Notes: generated by a model from the sequence alone, not told the origin. 64,000 nucleotides of DNA from Streptomyces qinglanensis (GCF_900111245.1 NZ_FOGO01000006.1:309216-373215); one strand, 5' to 3'; positions 17,909 to 26,704 are shown, numbered from the stretch's first letter. A program made the numbers and translations.

Positions 17909-17939
17909 GTTACCTAGTGATCACTAACTGGCTTATATT
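17909..17939 (+). promoter_or_regulatory. TetR-type palindrome overlapping the conservon promoter
   Basis: TAGTGATCACTA (17915-17926) is a perfect palindrome inside GTTACCTAGTGATCACTA (17909-17926). Eight bases later comes a -10-like TATATT (17934-17939), so a bound protein would cover the -35 to -10 region of cvnA. The 18 bases match a site at 55597-55614 in 15 positions. Confidence 0.55.
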
Positions 17940-18011
17940 GGTTCGACGTTGATCGGAGGGCTGCGGCTCAGCTCTCGCCTCTGCCCGGTTCCGTCCCCGA
18001 GGACCTGATTG

Positions 18012-19730
18012 ATGACCTCCCCCGAGATACCACCGCCCCCGGCCTCCGGCGCGGACGGAACGGCTGCCGGCCGGTCCGGGCCGGCCGCGGGCGGCGACCC
18101 GACGGTCCCGGCCGGTCGCGGGGCCGCCAAGGGCACGGCGCTGGCGCTGCTGATCTCCATCGTGGTCGCCGGTGCCGCCTGCCTGATCACCGTCCAGACC
18201 TGCGCCGACTCCGCGCGTACCGCAGTCGCCTGGGGCACCGGCGCGGCCGGCGCTGTGCTGTGCGCGGCGGTCGCCGTCGCGGTGCACGCCCGGCTCACCA
18301 GCCGCTCGCTGCGCTCCCAGGTGGCCGCCGCACAGGCCAGGGCGGCCGAACGGGACGCGGCCGACGCCCGCTTCGCGGACACGACGGTCCCCGGCGTCGT
18401 GGAGCGGCTGCGGCGCGGCGGCTCGGCGGAGACCGCGCTGGCCGAGGCACCCCCGGTGGTCTCCGAGGCGCAGCGCCGGGTGCTGACCGCTCTGGCGCAC
18501 GAGGTCCACCGGGGCGAGACCCTGCGTGCCGCGGCGATGTCGGCGTGCGCCAACGCCGCCGGCCGGGTGCAGGCACTGGCCACCAGCATGGCCGCCGACC
18601 TGCGGGAGATGGAGCACCGGCACGCGGACGAGGACGTGCTGGGCGACCTGCTGCACCTCGACCACCGGAACGCGCAGACGGGCCGGATCGCCGACTCCCT
18701 CGCCGTACTGACCGGCGCGCGCTCCGGCCGCCGCTGGGCCAAGCCGATCGTGATGGAGTCCGTGCTGCGCGGCGCGATGGGCCGGATCAGCGGCTACCAG
18801 CGGGTGCGGCTGCACTCCACCAGCGAGGCCGCCGTCGCGGGCCACGCGGCCGAGGGCGTCATGCACGCGCTGGCCGAACTGATGGACAACGCGGCGAACT
18901 TCTCGCCACCCACCTCCGAAGTGCACGTCTACGTCGAGGAGGTGGCTGCCGGAATCGTCATCACCGTCGAGGACGGCGGACTGGTGATGGGCGACGTCGC
19001 GCTGCGCCGCGCCGAGCAGGCCGTCTCCGGCGAGCACGGCGACCTGACCACGCTCTCCGGCACCCGGCTCGGTCTGGCCGTGGTCGGGCGGCTGGCGCGC
19101 AAGCACGGCCTGCAGGTCTCCTTCCGGCCCTCCGCGCACGGCGGCACAGGCGTACTCCTGCGGGTCCCGCACGAGTTGGTGACGGAACCGCGCCACGAGG
19201 AGCGCACCGAGGTGCCGGCCCCGGCCGCCGCGGTCCCGCCCGCGCCCCGCGCGGAGCGGAGCGCCGCACGCCCCACGGCCCGGCGTCAGGACAACACGGC
19301 GGCAGTCCACTCCCGGCAACCGGAGCGGGCCGGCCCGGACGTGCAGCGCTCCCCGGGCCACGACCGGCGGGAGGACACCGCCCGGACGGCTCCGGCACCG
19401 CCGCCCCAGGAGTTCGGGGAGAGCGGACTGCCCAAGCGGCGGCGCGGACAGACCCTGGCCGCCGTCGCCCGCGCCTCGGCCACCTCCTCGCGGCTCCCGG
19501 AACCCGCGCCCGGCGCGGAACAGGCGGACCAGCGGGACCCGACCGCCGCCGGGGAGGCCGCGGGCGGCCCCACGGCTGCCCGCAGCACCCCGCGTCCCTC
19601 CGGCGCCCGGTTCGGCGACTTCCGCCGGGCCGTCCAGGGCGCCGGCACCGAAGACACCGGTCGGCGCTCCCGGCCGTCCGACTCCTCCCCCGCCCGCTCC
19701 TCTTCCCTCTCGGAGGACGACACCGAATGA
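18012..19730 (+). CDS. cvnA: Conservon sensor-like protein CvnA
   Basis: CvnA is the membrane sensor-kinase-like component of a conservon, a streptomycete module thought to act like a G-protein-coupled signalling complex at the membrane. The 572 residues show two hydrophobic segments near residues 45-63 and 73-95, a helical dimerisation stretch, and a GHKL ATPase domain with N-box LAELMDNAANFSP and a degenerate EDGGLVMGD. A long disordered Pro/Ala/Arg tail occupies the last 180 residues. No phospho-accepting histidine box is obvious and no response regulator is adjacent, as usual for conservons. It is the first gene of a six-gene operon with overlapping stops and starts. Confidence 0.9.
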   Translation: MTSPEIPPPPASGADGTAAGRSGPAAGGDPTVPAGRGAAKGTALALLISIVVAGAACLITVQTCADSARTAVAWGTGAAGAVLCAAVAVAVHARLTSRSLRSQVAAAQARAAERDAADARFADTTVPGVVERLRRGGSAETALAEAPPVVSEAQRRVLTALAHEVHRGETLRAAAMSACANAAGRVQALATSMAADLREMEHRHADEDVLGDLLHLDHRNAQTGRIADSLAVLTGARSGRRWAKPIVMESVLRGAMGRISGYQRVRLHSTSEAAVAGHAAEGVMHALAELMDNAANFSPPTSEVHVYVEEVAAGIVITVEDGGLVMGDVALRRAEQAVSGEHGDLTTLSGTRLGLAVVGRLARKHGLQVSFRPSAHGGTGVLLRVPHELVTEPRHEERTEVPAPAAAVPPAPRAERSAARPTARRQDNTAAVHSRQPERAGPDVQRSPGHDRREDTARTAPAPPPQEFGESGLPKRRRGQTLAAVARASATSSRLPEPAPGAEQADQRDPTAAGEAAGGPTAARSTPRPSGARFGDFRRAVQGAGTEDTGRRSRPSDSSPARSSSLSEDDTE

Positions 19731-20158
19731 TCACTGACAGCACGCTCGACTGGCTGCTGGAAAGCCTCCTGGAGCGCACACCCGGCGCCCGGCACGCCCT
19801 GGTGCTCTCCCGCGACGGACTCAAGCTGTGCCGCACACCCGAGCTCTCCGTCGACCAGGCCGACCAGCTCGCGGCCATCTCGGCCGGTATCCAGAGCCTG
19901 TCGCACGGTGCCTCCGTGGAGTTCGGCGACGGCCGCGGCGGAGTGCGGCAGGCGATGGCCGAGTTCTACGGCGGCATCCTGTTCGTCGTGGAGGCGGGCG
20001 ACGGCGCCCATCTGGCGGTCGTCGCCGAGGAGGACTCCGACGTCGGTCTGATCGGCCACAACATGAACGAACTGATCGAACAGCTCAGCGAGCACCTCAG
20101 CGCTCCGCCGCGCCAGGCGGCCGGGGAGGTCGACGGACGCGGAGGCGGAGACGCATGA
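19727..20158 (+). CDS. cvnB: Roadblock/LC7 protein CvnB
   Basis: This 143-residue protein belongs to the roadblock/LC7 family. In the conservon model (characterised in S. coelicolor and S. griseus) it binds the GTPase CvnD and the sensor CvnA, acting as a GTPase regulator at the membrane. The roadblock fold is seen in GARHALVLSRDGLKLCRT, DQADQLAAISAGIQSLSHG and GGILFVVEAGDGAHLAVVA. Its ATG overlaps the cvnA stop (ATGA), so translation is coupled. Confidence 0.9.
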   Translation: MITDSTLDWLLESLLERTPGARHALVLSRDGLKLCRTPELSVDQADQLAAISAGIQSLSHGASVEFGDGRGGVRQAMAEFYGGILFVVEAGDGAHLAVVAEEDSDVGLIGHNMNELIEQLSEHLSAPPRQAAGEVDGRGGGDA

Positions 20159-20517
20159 CCCGGCCGGGCCGGGACGAGGACCCGGACCGGCTGTACACCG
20201 TGACCGGCGGGCGCAGCCGCTCGGCGGCCGGAGCCGAAGCCTTCGACCTGGTGACGCTCGTGGTCAGCGAGAGCGCTCCGGTGCGCGGCATGCAGTCGGA
20301 GCACGCCGCGATCCTGCGCATCTGCCGGTTCCCCACGGCGGTCGTGGAACTGGCCGCCGATCTGGGCCTGCCGGTGAGCGTCGTCCGCATCCTGCTGGGC
20401 GACCTCCTCGCCCAGGGGAAGATCACCGCACGCCATCCGCGGCGCGCCCGCACCGCTGACGCACTGCCCGACCCCGACATTCTGAAGCAGGTGCTCGTTG
20501 GACTCCGCAACATCTGA
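20155..20517 (+). CDS. cvnC: DUF742 protein CvnC
   Basis: CvnC is the 120-residue DUF742 component of the conservon. It has a small winged-helix-like core: EHAAILRICRFPTAVVELA, then LPVSVVRILLGDLLAQG. Two-hybrid and pull-down work on other conservons placed it in a complex with CvnA, CvnB and CvnD; no DNA-binding role is established. It begins with an ATGA overlap of cvnB and overlaps the start of cvnD by 20 bases. Confidence 0.9.
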   Translation: MTRPGRDEDPDRLYTVTGGRSRSAAGAEAFDLVTLVVSESAPVRGMQSEHAAILRICRFPTAVVELAADLGLPVSVVRILLGDLLAQGKITARHPRRARTADALPDPDILKQVLVGLRNI

Positions 20518-21139
20518 AGCGAACCCGGCGCCGGCAGCGGGCGCCGAGGCCCGTCCGCCGCTGCTCAGCACCGCGGCCCAGGGGCTGAAGATCGTGGTCG
20601 TCGGCGGCTTCGGCGTGGGCAAGACCACCATGGTGCGGGCTGTCAGCGACATCCGGCCGCTGAACACCGAGGAGACGATGACCCGCGCCGGGGAGGGCGT
20701 CGACGACCTCTCCGCCGTACGGGGCAAGACGACCACCACGATCGCCTTCGACTTCGGCCGCATCAGCCTGAACGACGAGACGGTGCTCTACCTGTTCGGA
20801 GCGCCGGGACAGGAGCGGTTCTGGTTCCTGTGGGACCGGCTCTTCGCCGGCACCCTGGGCGCCGTCGTCCTGGTGGACACCCGGCGGCTGGAGGACTCCT
20901 GGTACGCCATCGACCGGCTGGAGGCGCACGGCACCCCGTTCATCGTCGCGCGGAACGACTTCGGCGGTCCCCCGCACACGACCGATCAGGTGCGCGAGGC
21001 CCTCGACCTGCCCGCCGGGATCCCGCTCCTCGACTGCGACGCGCGGTCCCGCGAGTCCAGCAAGAACGTGCTGCTCACCCTCGTGAACCACCTGTACGAC
21101 CTGTCCACCGCGCGTTCCGCCCCGGAGAACACCCCGTGA
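20498..21139 (+). CDS. cvnD: Ras-like GTPase CvnD
   Basis: This 213-residue GTP-binding protein has the P-loop GGFGVGKTT at residues 36-44. A conserved Thr-rich switch I region follows (KTTTTIAFDFGRI), then the DxxG-equivalent switch II LFGAPGQERFWFLWD. The guanine-specificity motif is altered, with ARNDF where NKxD is expected, as is common in this family. The start is TTG at 20498 inside the end of cvnC; no other start fits the frame and spacing. CvnD is expected to switch between GTP- and GDP-bound states and to pass the signal to the P450 partners or other effectors. Confidence 0.9.
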   Translation: MDSATSEANPAPAAGAEARPPLLSTAAQGLKIVVVGGFGVGKTTMVRAVSDIRPLNTEETMTRAGEGVDDLSAVRGKTTTTIAFDFGRISLNDETVLYLFGAPGQERFWFLWDRLFAGTLGAVVLVDTRRLEDSWYAIDRLEAHGTPFIVARNDFGGPPHTTDQVREALDLPAGIPLLDCDARSRESSKNVLLTLVNHLYDLSTARSAPENTP

Positions 21140-22428
21140 CACCGCCCCAGCACCCCGGACCCGCCTCCGCGCCCCCGCCCGGCTGCCCCGCCCATCAGGA
21201 CTCCGGAGCCGTCCCGCTGCTGGGGCCGCGCTTCCAGAGCGAGGACCGGGCGCGGCTCTACCGCGAGATGTACGAGCAGCACGGGCCGCTCGCCCCGGTC
21301 CTGCTGCCGGGGGATGTCCCCTGCTGGCTGGTGCTCGGCTACCGGGAGCTGCACCGGGTCACCTCCGAACCGGCCCTCTTCAGCCGGGACTCGGGGCTGT
21401 GGAACCAGTGGCCGAACATTCCCCCGGACTGGCCGCTGCTGCCGATGGTCGGCAAGCAGCCGTCGATCCTCTACACCGTCGGCGAGCGGCACCGGCGCCG
21501 CGCGGCCCTGGTCGGGGACGCGCTGGCCGCGGTCGACCCGTTCGAACTGCGCAACCACGCCGAGCGGTTCGCCGACCGGCTGATCGACGGCATCTGCGCA
21601 CGCGGCTCGGCCGACCTGATCGCCGAGTACGCCACGGTGCTGCCCGCGCTGGTGCTCGCGCAGCTCTACGGCTTCTCCGACCAGGCCGGAGCCGAACTGG
21701 TGCCCAGCATCAACGCGCTGGTCGACGGCGGGCCGGAGGCACTGCGCGGCCGGGACCGGGTGCAGGCGGCCATGCACTCCCTGCTGGCCGCCCGGCGCAC
21801 CGCACCGGGCGCCGGGGTCGCCTCCCGGATGCTGCACCACGACCACGCGCCCGAGTTCACCTTCGAGGAGCTCCTCGAGGACATGATGGTGAACATCGTC
21901 GCGGGCCACCAGCCGACCGCGGACTGGATCGGCAACTCGCTGCGGCTGATGCTCACCGACGAGCGGTTCGCCGCCTCGCTCTCCGGCGGCCGGCACAGCG
22001 TCGCCGAGGCCATGAACGAGGTGCTGTGGGAGGACACCCCCACCCAGAACATCGCGGGCCGCTGGACCACCCGCGACACCCGGCTGGCCGGCCGGCACAT
22101 CCCGGCGGGCGATCTGCTGATGCTCAGTTTCGCCGCCGCCAACGGCGACCCGCAGATCCGCCCGGACCGCACGGTCTTCACCGGCGGCAACAGCGCGTTC
22201 CTCTCCTTCGGGCACGGCGAGCACCGCTGCCCCTATCCGGCCCAGGACCTCGCCGAGGGCATCGCGCGCACCGGGATCGAGGTGCTGCTGGACCGGCTGC
22301 CCGACCTGGACCTGGCGGTCAGCCCGCAGGCCCTGGTCTGGCGTGCTTCGCCGTTCCTGCGCGGGCTGGCCGCGCTGCCGGCCCGCTTCACCCCGACTCC
22401 CACCAGCGCCGCAGGAGGCCATGGATGA
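21136..22428 (+). CDS. cvnE: Cytochrome P450, CYP157-like, lacking ExxR (CvnE)
   Basis: This 430-residue protein has the haem-binding FGHGEHRCP with Cys365, and an I-helix near MVNIVAGHQPTADW. The K-helix has EVLW at residues 295-298 where nearly every P450 has ExxR. Loss of this motif is a published hallmark of the CYP157 family, which lies in conservons next to CYP154 genes; the gene order here is the same. Catalytic activity is therefore uncertain. It may be a regulatory or partner P450 for the following gene. It starts at GTG with a 4-base overlap of cvnD, and its stop overlaps the next ATG. Confidence 0.85.
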   Translation: MTPPQHPGPASAPPPGCPAHQDSGAVPLLGPRFQSEDRARLYREMYEQHGPLAPVLLPGDVPCWLVLGYRELHRVTSEPALFSRDSGLWNQWPNIPPDWPLLPMVGKQPSILYTVGERHRRRAALVGDALAAVDPFELRNHAERFADRLIDGICARGSADLIAEYATVLPALVLAQLYGFSDQAGAELVPSINALVDGGPEALRGRDRVQAAMHSLLAARRTAPGAGVASRMLHHDHAPEFTFEELLEDMMVNIVAGHQPTADWIGNSLRLMLTDERFAASLSGGRHSVAEAMNEVLWEDTPTQNIAGRWTTRDTRLAGRHIPAGDLLMLSFAAANGDPQIRPDRTVFTGGNSAFLSFGHGEHRCPYPAQDLAEGIARTGIEVLLDRLPDLDLAVSPQALVWRASPFLRGLAALPARFTPTPTSAAGGHG

Positions 22429-23699
22429 CATCGTGCCCCGTCACCGGAACCGGTTCGGACGCAGGCTCCGACCGTGCGGATGCCGCCGATCCGGTGATCG
22501 TGCTCGATCCGCTGGTCGGCGACCTGGCCGGCGAGGGCGCCCGGCTGCGTGCCGCGGGGCCACTGGCTCCCGTCGAGCTGCCCGGCGGGGTGCGGGTGTG
22601 GGCGGTGTCCCGGCACGCGGAGGCCCGCAAGCTGCTGACCGACAGCAGGCTGGTGAAGAACATCGACCACTGGGCCGCCTACCGGCGCGGGGAGATCCCG
22701 CCGACCTGGCCGCTGATCGGACTGGCCGACCCGGGCCCCAGCATGCTCACGTTCGACGGCCCCGAGCACCGCAGGCTGCGCGCGCTGACCGCGCAGGCGC
22801 TCACTCCGCGCCGGGTGGCGGCGCTGCGGCCCCGTATCGAGGAGATCACCCGCACGCTGCTGGACGGGCTGGAGTCGGCGGCCGACGCGGAGGGCCGGGT
22901 CGATCTCAAGTCCGCCTTCGCCTACCCGCTGCCGATGGCGGTCATCGGCGACCTGCTGGGCATCGACACCACGCAGATCCCGCGACTGCGCACGCTGTTC
23001 GACGGCTTCTTCAGCAGCGTCACCCCGGCCGAGGAGGTCCCGGCCATCATCGCCGAGCTGGGGTCGCTCTTCGGCGCCGAGGTCGCACGGAAGCGGGAGT
23101 CGCCCGGCGACGATCTGACCAGCGCGCTGCTGGCGGCGGCGGAGGAAGGCGACTCGCTCAGCGACGAGGAGGTGGTCGCCACTGTCCAGGTGCTGATCAC
23201 CGCCGGGCACGAGACCACGATCAGCCTGCTGGTGAGCGCGGTGCGGGCGCTGCTCACCCGTCCCGAGCAGCTCGCCCTGCTCCGGTCGGGCGAGGTGGGC
23301 TGGGAGGCCGCCGTCGAGGAGACACTGCGCTGGGACGCGCCCACCACGCATGTGCTGATCCGCTTCGCCACCGAGGACCTCGAGGTCGGCGGCACCACCG
23401 TGGCGCGGGGCGACGCCGTGATCATCTCCTACGGCGCCATCGGACGGGACGAGGAGCAGCACGGACCGGACGCGGAGCGGTTCGACATCACTCGCACGCC
23501 CACCCGCCACCTCTCCTTCGGGCACGGACCCCATGTGTGCCCCGGGGCGCCGCTGTCCCGGCTGGAGGCACTGGTCGCCCTCCCCGCCCTCTTCGACCGC
23601 TTCCCCGGCCTGCGGCTGGCCGTCGACCCGGCCGAGCTGCGCAACAAGCCCGCGGTCACCCAGAACGAGCTCCACGAGCTGCCGGTGCGGCTGCGCTGA
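22425..23699 (+). CDS. cvnF: Cytochrome P450, CYP154-like (CvnF)
   Basis: This 424-residue P450 is intact. It has an I-helix ITAGHETTISLLVS with the acid-alcohol pair replaced by Glu-Thr, ETLR at residues 299-302 (ExxR), and FGHGPHVCPG with Cys372 as the haem ligand. CYP154 enzymes oxidise a range of hydrophobic substrates including steroids, but the native substrate here is unknown. It is the last gene of the conservon operon. Redox partners are not encoded nearby. Translation is coupled to the preceding ExxR-less P450 by an ATGA overlap, which suggests equal amounts of both. Confidence 0.88.
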   Translation: MTSCPVTGTGSDAGSDRADAADPVIVLDPLVGDLAGEGARLRAAGPLAPVELPGGVRVWAVSRHAEARKLLTDSRLVKNIDHWAAYRRGEIPPTWPLIGLADPGPSMLTFDGPEHRRLRALTAQALTPRRVAALRPRIEEITRTLLDGLESAADAEGRVDLKSAFAYPLPMAVIGDLLGIDTTQIPRLRTLFDGFFSSVTPAEEVPAIIAELGSLFGAEVARKRESPGDDLTSALLAAAEEGDSLSDEEVVATVQVLITAGHETTISLLVSAVRALLTRPEQLALLRSGEVGWEAAVEETLRWDAPTTHVLIRFATEDLEVGGTTVARGDAVIISYGAIGRDEEQHGPDAERFDITRTPTRHLSFGHGPHVCPGAPLSRLEALVALPALFDRFPGLRLAVDPAELRNKPAVTQNELHELPVRLR

Positions 23700-23714
23700 T
23701 CCCGGCTGCGCCCG

Positions 23715-23739
23715 GAGGCGTCCCCGCACCGGGGGCCTC
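23715..23739. terminator. Hairpin between conservon and acyl-CoA synthetase gene
   Basis: GAGGC/GCCTC outer arms and CCCC/GGGG inner arms are separated by a 2-base bulge and close on a 5-base loop in the 38-bp convergent gap. It is a moderate terminator. Confidence 0.5.
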
Positions 23740-25555
23740 ACACATGATCTTCGTAGAGTCCGTCGACGACCTGCCGGAAACGGTCGCGCACCACCTGCCG
23801 CCGCAGCTTGAGCGAGGGGGTCAGCTCCCCGGTCTGCGGGGTCCACTCCCGCTCCAGCAGGTGGTAGCGCTTGACCTGTTCGGTGCGGTTGAGCCGGGCG
23901 TTGGCGGCGGCCACGGCACGGTCGACCTCCGCGCGTACGGCGGGGAGCCCGGCAGCCCCGTCCGGTGGCACCTCGACGCCGTTGCGGGCCGCCCAGGCGG
24001 AGAGTTCCCCGGCGTCCAGGACCAGGAGGGCGACCAGACAGGAGCGGCCGTCCCCGTGCACCATCGCCTGGCCCACCAGGGGATGCTCCTTGAGCGCGTT
24101 CTCCACCAGGGTCGGGGAGACGTTCTTGCCCGTCGAGGTGACGATCATCTCCTTCTTGCGGCCGGTCAGCCACAGGAAGCCGTCCTCGTCGACGCGTCCG
24201 ATGTCCCCGGTGGCGAACCAGCCGTCCGCGTCGGTGTCGGGCCGGACCGAACCGTCGGCGCGCAGATAGCCCGCGAAGAGGGTGCTGCCGCGCACCATGA
24301 TCTCGCCGTCCTCGGCGGTGCGGACCTCCGTGCCGCCGAGCGGGCGGCCCACCGAGCCGAGGCGGAAGGCCGCCGGCCCGTTGAGGGTGAGCGCTCCGGT
24401 GGTCTCCGTCAGCCCCCAGGCGTCCATGATCACCACTCCCAGGCCCGCCCAGAAGTCCTGCAGATCCGGCGGCAGCGGGGCGGAGGCGCTGGCCGTCCAG
24501 ACGAGCCGGTCGAACCCCACCGGCGCCAGCAGCGGCCGCAGGACCTCGTGCTGGGCCTTCGCGTAGGCCGCCGCCAACTGCGGGTCGGGAGCGTGGCCCC
24601 GCTCGCGGCAGCGCACCTGGGCGCGGGCCACCCGCGCGGCGTCCTCCACCGCGGTCCGCCGCTCCGCGGGCAGCGCCTCCAGCGCCGCGCGGACGGCCGC
24701 GGCCAGCTTCTCCCACACCCGCGGCACCCCGAAGAACTGCGCCGGGCGCAACTCCCGTACCAGGGCGGCGATCCGGTCGGGGTCGGGGCACAGGTGGACG
24801 TGGCCGGCGCGCAGCACCGGCAGGTAGATGCCGAGCATCCGCTCGGCGATGTGCGCGAAGGGCAGATAGCAGATGTGGTCGACGTGGTCGGGCAGTTCGG
24901 CGATCCCGTCGAGTGCGATGCCGTTGAGGACGACGTTCCGGTGGCTGATCACCACGCCCTTGGGGTCGCCGGTGGTGCCGGAGGTGTAGACGACGGTCAC
25001 CGGGTCGGCGGGGCGCACCCCGCGCCATGCCCGTTCGAAGGAGGCGGAGTCGTACCGCTGCGGCACCGTGCTCCAGGCGGTGTGCGGGCCCGCGGCGTCC
25101 GCGTCGGCCACCACGAGCCGGAGCCGTCCGGAGCCCTCCTGCGCGCAGGCCGGCAGCTGTTCCCAGCGGGTACGCTCCTCCGCTCCCCCGACGACGGCCA
25201 GGCGGGCCCGGGAGTGCCGGACGATGTGGGCGATCTGCTCGGGCGAGGCGGTGCCGTAGACCGAGACGGGCACCGCGCCCAGGTGCACCAGGGCCAGGTC
25301 GGTGAGCCAGTGCTCGGGACGGTTGCCCATCATCAGCAGGACGTGCTCGCCGGGAGTGACGCCCAGCGCGTCGAGTCCGGCCGCCGTCTCGGCGACCCGG
25401 TGGCGCACCTGGGCCCAGGTGAGCGTGGTACGACCGCCCTCGCGGGTGTCCCAGGAGAGCGCCGGGAGGTCCCCGTGGTCGCGCTCGTTGCGCAACAACA
25501 GGTCGGGGACGGTCAGTTCGGACGCGTCGCCGGGAAGTCGCAGGATCGTCGTCAT
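23738..25555 (-). CDS. fadD: Long-chain acyl-CoA synthetase (AMP-binding, FadD15-like)
   Basis: This 605-residue ANL-superfamily enzyme activates a fatty acid with ATP and CoA. Motifs in order are the AMP-binding P-loop VVYTSGTTGDPKGV near residue 185, the linker/gate stretch AWGLTETTGALTLNGP, the ATP-interacting GDIGRVDEDGFLWLTGRKK, and a terminal SLKLRRQVVRDRF. Architecture and the long C-terminus resemble FadD15-type soluble or membrane-associated ligases. The ATG at 25555 has a strong GGAGG. It is divergent from the MerR regulator and next to the other beta-oxidation genes, so it probably supplies their acyl-CoA. Confidence 0.9.
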   Translation of the reverse strand: MTTILRLPGDASELTVPDLLLRNERDHGDLPALSWDTREGGRTTLTWAQVRHRVAETAAGLDALGVTPGEHVLLMMGNRPEHWLTDLALVHLGAVPVSVYGTASPEQIAHIVRHSRARLAVVGGAEERTRWEQLPACAQEGSGRLRLVVADADAAGPHTAWSTVPQRYDSASFERAWRGVRPADPVTVVYTSGTTGDPKGVVISHRNVVLNGIALDGIAELPDHVDHICYLPFAHIAERMLGIYLPVLRAGHVHLCPDPDRIAALVRELRPAQFFGVPRVWEKLAAAVRAALEALPAERRTAVEDAARVARAQVRCRERGHAPDPQLAAAYAKAQHEVLRPLLAPVGFDRLVWTASASAPLPPDLQDFWAGLGVVIMDAWGLTETTGALTLNGPAAFRLGSVGRPLGGTEVRTAEDGEIMVRGSTLFAGYLRADGSVRPDTDADGWFATGDIGRVDEDGFLWLTGRKKEMIVTSTGKNVSPTLVENALKEHPLVGQAMVHGDGRSCLVALLVLDAGELSAWAARNGVEVPPDGAAGLPAVRAEVDRAVAAANARLNRTEQVKRYHLLEREWTPQTGELTPSLKLRRQVVRDRFRQVVDGLYEDHV

Positions 25556-25719
25556 GGCGCCTCCGGAGGTGAGGTGGCCGATGAGTGGTGCCGACCGCGG
25601 CCGCCGAGGGGCCGCGTGGCCACCGGCAGGCGGTACGCCCCGCCGTCCTGCCGCGAGCCTAGCGCGGTGCCCCGGCCGCGTCGACGGTGCCGCGGGAGGG
25701 AGCGGTCCGCTCCGCCCAG

Positions 25720-25740
25720 GTTTCACATGAGTGGTGAGAC
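25720..25740. promoter_or_regulatory. 21-bp inverted repeat in the fadD/MerR divergent region
   Basis: Arms GTTTCAC (25720-25726) and GTGAGAC (25734-25740) match 6 of 7 around a 7-base spacer. Placement 70-90 bases upstream of the MerR gene and about 165 upstream of fadD suggests the MerR protein's own operator. Confidence 0.45.
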
Positions 25741-25809
25741 AGCAATACTGTTGAACACGATCGGTACGCACGGCACCCCGGCGGTGCCGCGGTGAGAGGG
25801 GCGCGGCAG

Positions 25810-26589
25810 ATGGAGCAGCAGAACGGGACGACGGGCGAGTCCCTCGACCAGCTCACCGTCGACCAGCTCGCGGCACGGGCGGGCGTGACGGTGCGCACGC
25901 TCCGCTTCTACAGCACCCGCGGCCTGCTGCCGCCGCCCACCATCGGCCCCCGCCGGGTGGGCCGCTACGGTCCCGAACACCTCTCCCGGCTGGCGCTCAT
26001 CGAGGAACTGCAGCACCAGGGCATGACCCTGGCGGCCATCGAACGCTATCTGCAGCGGCTCCCCGACGACATCAGCGCCCACGATCTGGCCATCCACCGC
26101 GCGGTCGTGGCCTCCTGGCTGCCGGACACCGTCGACGAGACGACACGTTCCCAACTGGAGGGCCGGGTCGGGCGGGAGCTGACCGACGACGACCTCGACC
26201 GCCTCGCGGCGATGAGCGTGCTGGCCCGTACGGACGACCCGGACGTCTTCCGTGTCGATCCCGCGCTGGTGCAGCTCGGGGTGCGGCTGCTGGACGTCCC
26301 GATCTCGCAGGAGGCGATCCTGGCCGCGCGCTCGGTGATGCTGGAGCACGCCCGCTCCGCCGCACGGGAGCTGAGCCGGCTCTTCAAGCAGGAGGTGTGG
26401 GACCCCTACCGGGAGCTGGAGCCGGACCCCGAACGGCTGGAGCGGATGAAGTCGCTCTCCGCGCACATGCAGCCGATGGTGGTGCAGGCCCTGGTGACCG
26501 CCTTCCAGCGGTCCATGAAGGAGGAGCTGCGGGAGGTCTTCCCGCTGGAGAGCGCCCCGCGCACGGCCTCCGGCCCGGCACCCGAGTGA
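25810..26589 (+). CDS. MerR family transcriptional regulator
   Basis: This 259-residue regulator has a MerR winged helix at about residues 15-85 (VDQLAARAGVTVRTLRFYST, then a GRYGPEHLSRLALIEELQ wing and helix). A C-terminal helical domain of about 150 residues is much longer than that of metal-sensing MerR proteins and lacks their cysteines. Such proteins in actinobacteria often sit with fatty-acid oxidation genes and probably sense acyl-CoA or related lipids. ATG 25810 follows GAGAGGGG; a GTG at 25792 is an alternative. It lies between fadD and the fadB-fadA-acd-racemase genes, so it likely controls them. A 10-bp hairpin follows. Confidence 0.85.
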   Translation: MEQQNGTTGESLDQLTVDQLAARAGVTVRTLRFYSTRGLLPPPTIGPRRVGRYGPEHLSRLALIEELQHQGMTLAAIERYLQRLPDDISAHDLAIHRAVVASWLPDTVDETTRSQLEGRVGRELTDDDLDRLAAMSVLARTDDPDVFRVDPALVQLGVRLLDVPISQEAILAARSVMLEHARSAARELSRLFKQEVWDPYRELEPDPERLERMKSLSAHMQPMVVQALVTAFQRSMKEELREVFPLESAPRTASGPAPE

Positions 26590-26595
26590 CCCGGG

Positions 26596-26619
26596 GCCGG
26601 GCGGCCGCAGCCGCCCGGC
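26596..26619. terminator. Hairpin between MerR gene and fadB
   Basis: Arms 26596-26605 and 26610-26619 pair perfectly around a 4-base loop; the junction is convergent. Confidence 0.65.
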
Positions 26620-26704
26620 TGCCGGGCCGGGCGGGTCCGGCCGGTCAGCCGGGTCCGGTGGGTCGGCCGGGTCGGTTCGGGGCAGCCGGATCGGTCGGGG
26701 CCGG

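Noticed and set aside
18012..19730. CvnA as a classical two-component histidine kinase
   Set aside because: No H-box is evident and no response regulator is adjacent; the gene order is that of a conservon.
25557..25570. CCTCCGGAGG palindrome before fadD considered as an operator
   Set aside because: It is explained by the ribosome binding site GGAGG followed by its chance complement.
22343..25795. Plus-strand open frame of over 1100 codons across the second P450 and antisense to fadD
   Set aside because: No family resemblance and Arg/Gly/His-rich composition; the real genes are clear in other frames.
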